Notes under the pieces: generated by a model
The model's database searches: none
What the model was told of the DNA's origin: nothing
Seen by the model: only the letters and a program-made list of their open reading frames with translations
Made by a program: the position numbers and the translations under genes
In this document: piece by piece, positions 58,101 through 64,000 of the stretch
How the letters are laid out: each line of letters opens with the position of its first letter
Numbering within the stretch: the stretch's first letter is position 1
From: Corticium candelabrum
Taxonomy: Eukaryota; Porifera; Homoscleromorpha; Homosclerophorida; Plakinidae
Reading direction: 5' to 3'
DNA: 64,000 nucleotides
Assembly: GCF_963422355.1 (NCBI RefSeq)
Contig: NC_085089.1
Location: forward strand, 5,323,779 to 5,387,778

Positions 58101-60212
58101 AGTGCTGATATTGCATAATAAGTTAATGCCAAACTAGTTTATTGGGCAACTGAAATAGAGATGCTGCAATGGTGGATCAATATTTACGAGTAATACAGTG
58201 AATTTGCTGTTATCCCTTCCTAAATCCATACTTTCAATTAATTAATGCAACACAAATTCCAATGAACAATTGATGTATTGAAATAGAAATCTTTCCATTA
58301 TACACGAGAACTACTACAATATCATCGTCACTGGGAGGTCTTTATTGTTGCTACTCTGTATGCTTAGTTGTAGCTTCACCCTCACTGTCAACATGATCAA
58401 TGCAGACTCTACTCATATGGATGGGAAAGACCTCAAAGCGTTTGGGGGTCTGTCCATAGTAATAGACACAAACTTGCTTTTAATGACTTTAGAAGAGACT
58501 GCCCTAGAAGCATACCAGTTCTTGGAAAATGTCACTAATTGTACGACTCAAATACTTTAGTTTCTTTTTAAATTAATGTTCCCTACCTGACCACTGCCTA
58601 GGAACCTGCTATTATTATTCATCAGTCTTTATTTTTAACAACGGTATCATCGCTTTGCAATAAATGTGTATACCATTATTGGTAAATTTTACCAGAAATT
58701 CCTGCAACTAGACCTCGTAGCTGTAACAGCATGCCATTATAACGCAAGATGCCACTATGGGGTATAGAGTCACAGTAATCACGGTACAATGAAATACTGC
58801 ATGGATGAAGTGGGTTCACCAGCTAAATTATGCGAAGAATGATCCAGGGGGAGCAGTAACGAGGAGTTGCAACCAATAAACTTGATGATGGCCGACTTGA
58901 CAAATCCGATCTGCACTTCCGCTGAGTGAGTAAACTCATGCACTTTCTACATGTCACCAAAGACTATATCGAGAAATAATGACGAAGCCACAGTGACAGC
59001 AAATTGGCTGGCAAATCAACCCTCAATAAATTTGTAATAGCATACTGTTACACCTTGACCTATAACAGTACTGCACCTGATGGATAACATGAACCAGTGT
59101 AAATATAGGTTATTGCACGATTAGCATGCTCCATGCCGGCATTTACAAGCACAAGGATGCTGTTATCGCTCGAGGCGAAGCAAAAAGCTCTAACTCCGCT
59201 CCCAGTGCTGGTAAAAGCTACATAGCATGCTATTCAATTTATACTATGATCACGTGACACGTGTGTTATTTATTATTTATTTATTTACTTAGTTATACTA
59301 CGGTCATGTGATGTGCAACCAGTCACGAGCAGGTATTGAGGTGGTGTATGTGACTTATAACAAGGCTACGAAAATGCGTAATAGGATGATTGACACGAAA
59401 AGCCATGTCAAGATGATTCAATTTTAAGTCTCTAGTTCACACCAAGACGAGTTGGTACTTAATTAAACGTCACATTTCTTTCTGTTGACATAATTGGACA
59501 CTTTGGAAGGTGCCAACAGCAGCACCCCTAGCTGTGAATGCCACGACTATTATGTTATCATTGATAGACCGTGCACGTAATAGGATGAGATTGGATGGGA
59601 TTGACACCGAAGCATCAAAAGCATGTGATGTGGGCGTGGCCAGTAACTTTGCAGACTAGAGAGACCTCTATGTTCAACAAGTTTCTTCAGCTGCGGCCTC
59701 TACACGAGGGCGGCGGCTATTCAAGAAATACTGCATTATTGCACTCACACTTATACTTACACGTCATGTAACCATGGTAATCGAAGTAGAGGTAAAGCCC
59801 TCGGCTTCACCTTAGGTAATAACCCGCCCCTCACACTGCAAAAGCCATAGAGCACCCTAATCATACGATTAACCTATACATACACAAGTGAGAGTGCAAT
59901 ATTAACCAGAAGTAACTTATTGCACACTAGCCATGCAATAGGTCATATACACCACACAAATACACACTCATGACTAGTCGCATGTCATGTGACCACAGTA
60001 AAATTCAAGTTACAACTGCATGCGACAGAAAGCAAGGTAATACAGTGCCAGCAAGAAATGAACATAGCCTAAAGCTTAGAATAAAATTGACCCCAACAGC
60101 GGACAAAACCAGTGGGTTATGGCAACAAGAAATATTTTCTTACTAATCACCTGTAATCGAATTACTACCACGGGGTAACTATTTTGTCTAAAACCAGTAC
60201 ATGTACACTAAA
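58101..60212. other. Intergenic, no gene seen
   Basis: The GTAATAGGATGA..TTGACAC block occurs twice (about 59380-59405 and 59577-59615), and GCAATA/TATTGCAC motifs recur near 59890-59950. The frame at 58345-58560 has no family support. Confidence 0.5.
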
Positions 60213-60628
60213 AGGTCTGTCCACACTGGCAACTGGATCGCGATCCGATCGCAATCCAACCGCAGTGCTGTCCACACTTGCAACCCGATCGCGATCCGTC
60301 CGATCCACATCGCGAGGTGGATTCGATCGCGAGGTGGATTCGATCGCGATCCGATCGCGATCGGTTGAATCCAATTAGAAATAGTGGGCGTTACCTTAAC
60401 GTACGCTACGCGTGTAGTTGGAACATCTAGCACTCCTCACTCGTCTTTGTTCTCGCTCACCTTACGTCGCTGTATTAACGCTTTCTACAAGCAAAGAAAC
60501 CACACATACACATCGGTCATCAGTCACGTGATAGCGAAATGAGGCGGAGGTATCGTTTTCAAAGTGCAGTGTGGACGCTCGCTATCCGATCGGATCGCGA
60601 TCCATTCTGGTCTATTGTGGACAGGCCT
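60213..60628. mobile_element. Harbinger-like MITE, copy 2
   Basis: Same family as 38207-38593: AGGTCTGTCCACACTGGCAA left end, complement of TTGTGGACAGGCCT right end, and dense GGATCGCGATCC palindromes. A GATTCGATCGCGAGGTG segment is locally duplicated near 60312-60345. The flanks AAA and TAA suggest a mutated 3-bp target duplication. Confidence 0.85.
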
Positions 60629-61007
60629 TAACTACTACAACAAAACTAATTCAGCTAATCTGATTTACATAACAGTGTGTGACATTTGTCATGGTTATAA
60701 CAATAACTTACAGCCATTCAAAGGTTTTGCATTCCAATTCAACTCAAAACCAATTACGTACCATTCTACAAAAGGCCAAAAGCGAAAGTACACTCTGTAC
60801 ACATTTTCGTAATTCAACAATCTAACGTTAGACTCGATCTCCACCTACAGGTGTATACTTTACGAAATACAAGAATAGCTCTCCACCTACTAACAGTGAA
60901 AAGCGTGTGGAAACTTACTTAAGTTAAGTCAAGCATTGTTGTCTACTCTATACGTAACTTTTGATGATATAAATACGTGTAACCATTCTCTCGTTATCAA
61001 TATCTAA

Positions 61008-63794
<2,787 letters not shown>

Positions 63795-64000
63795 CCAAGT
63801 GTACCAATTTTGTCCCGATTACAAGTCCGTGACTTGGATCAGTGAAATACGGGAGGTTGGCACGTGACTTGGACCAAGTCATGCCTACGTATCTCCACCG
63901 CCGACGTCAGTTGCTCTTACGTGAAGATATTGAAACATACTGAAAGTACGACATACCACACATTCCATCACATGCAATAACGAAAGCAGCGTAATGTTCC
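63795..64000. other. Upstream of the LONRF gene
   Basis: Likely promoter and 5' UTR. It has a CACGTGACTTGGA segment and a TGACGTCA-like GACGTCAG, but no firm site. Confidence 0.35.

Noticed and set aside
60165-60433. Frames rich in Asp-Arg-Asp repeats (also 38100-38397)
   Set aside because: They are produced by GATCGCGATC palindromes of the Harbinger-like MITE.

Overview
The window is nuclear DNA from an animal, most likely a compact-genome marine invertebrate such as a sponge (lineage is inference). Evidence seen directly: multi-exon genes with GT-AG introns, many only 50-90 bp long; orthologues of metazoan genes; intronless histone genes; very long CA/GT, TA and ACAG-type microsatellites; and many short inverted-repeat DNA transposons. 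No bacterial, plasmid, phage or CRISPR feature was seen.

Layout. 1-5.3 kb: a LINE C-terminal relic (+), a degraded C2H2 zinc-finger gene (-), two possible + strand terminal exons, then foldback and terminal-inverted-repeat elements. 5.3-6.4 kb: a one-exon, two-span membrane protein (-). 7.0-9.8 kb: a complete eight-exon MTHFS (+). 10.4-17.4 kb: KAT5/Tip60 MYST acetyltransferase (-), lacking its first exon or exons. 17.4-21.7 kb: mobile-element relics (hAT, a retroelement, a 683-bp MITE) and microsatellites. 22.2-24.9 kb: a five-exon gene (-) for a 105-residue Cys/Tyr-rich single-pass membrane protein of Shisa/CYYR1 type.

23.6-36.9 kb is a tandem segmental duplication. Unit 1 (about 23.6-28.9 kb) holds exon 1 of the Cys/Tyr-rich gene, histone H2B copy 1 (+) and a dead copy of the 3' end of EXOC1. 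Unit 2 (about 28.9-36.9 kb) holds a dead copy of that exon 1, histone H2B copy 2 (-, its block inverted) and the live 3' end of EXOC1, and carries three later insertions. EXOC1 (Sec3) continues to 44.9 kb with 24 coding exons that sum to a perfect 860-codon frame.

46.4-55.5 kb: striatin (-), 19 coding exons, 824 residues. It shares a 105-bp head-to-head promoter interval with LRR1/PPIL5 (+, 55.6-58.1 kb, three exons, 421 residues). 61.0-63.8 kb: a LONRF-type RING/Lon-domain E3 ligase gene (-) with one unresolved splice junction.

The genes do not form one pathway. They are housekeeping and signalling genes: folate metabolism, histone acetylation, exocytosis, the STRIPAK scaffold, CUL2-LRR1 ubiquitin ligase and a LONRF ligase. 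Exon models were assembled by hand from splice sites, phase continuity and remembered family sequences. No database search was run.
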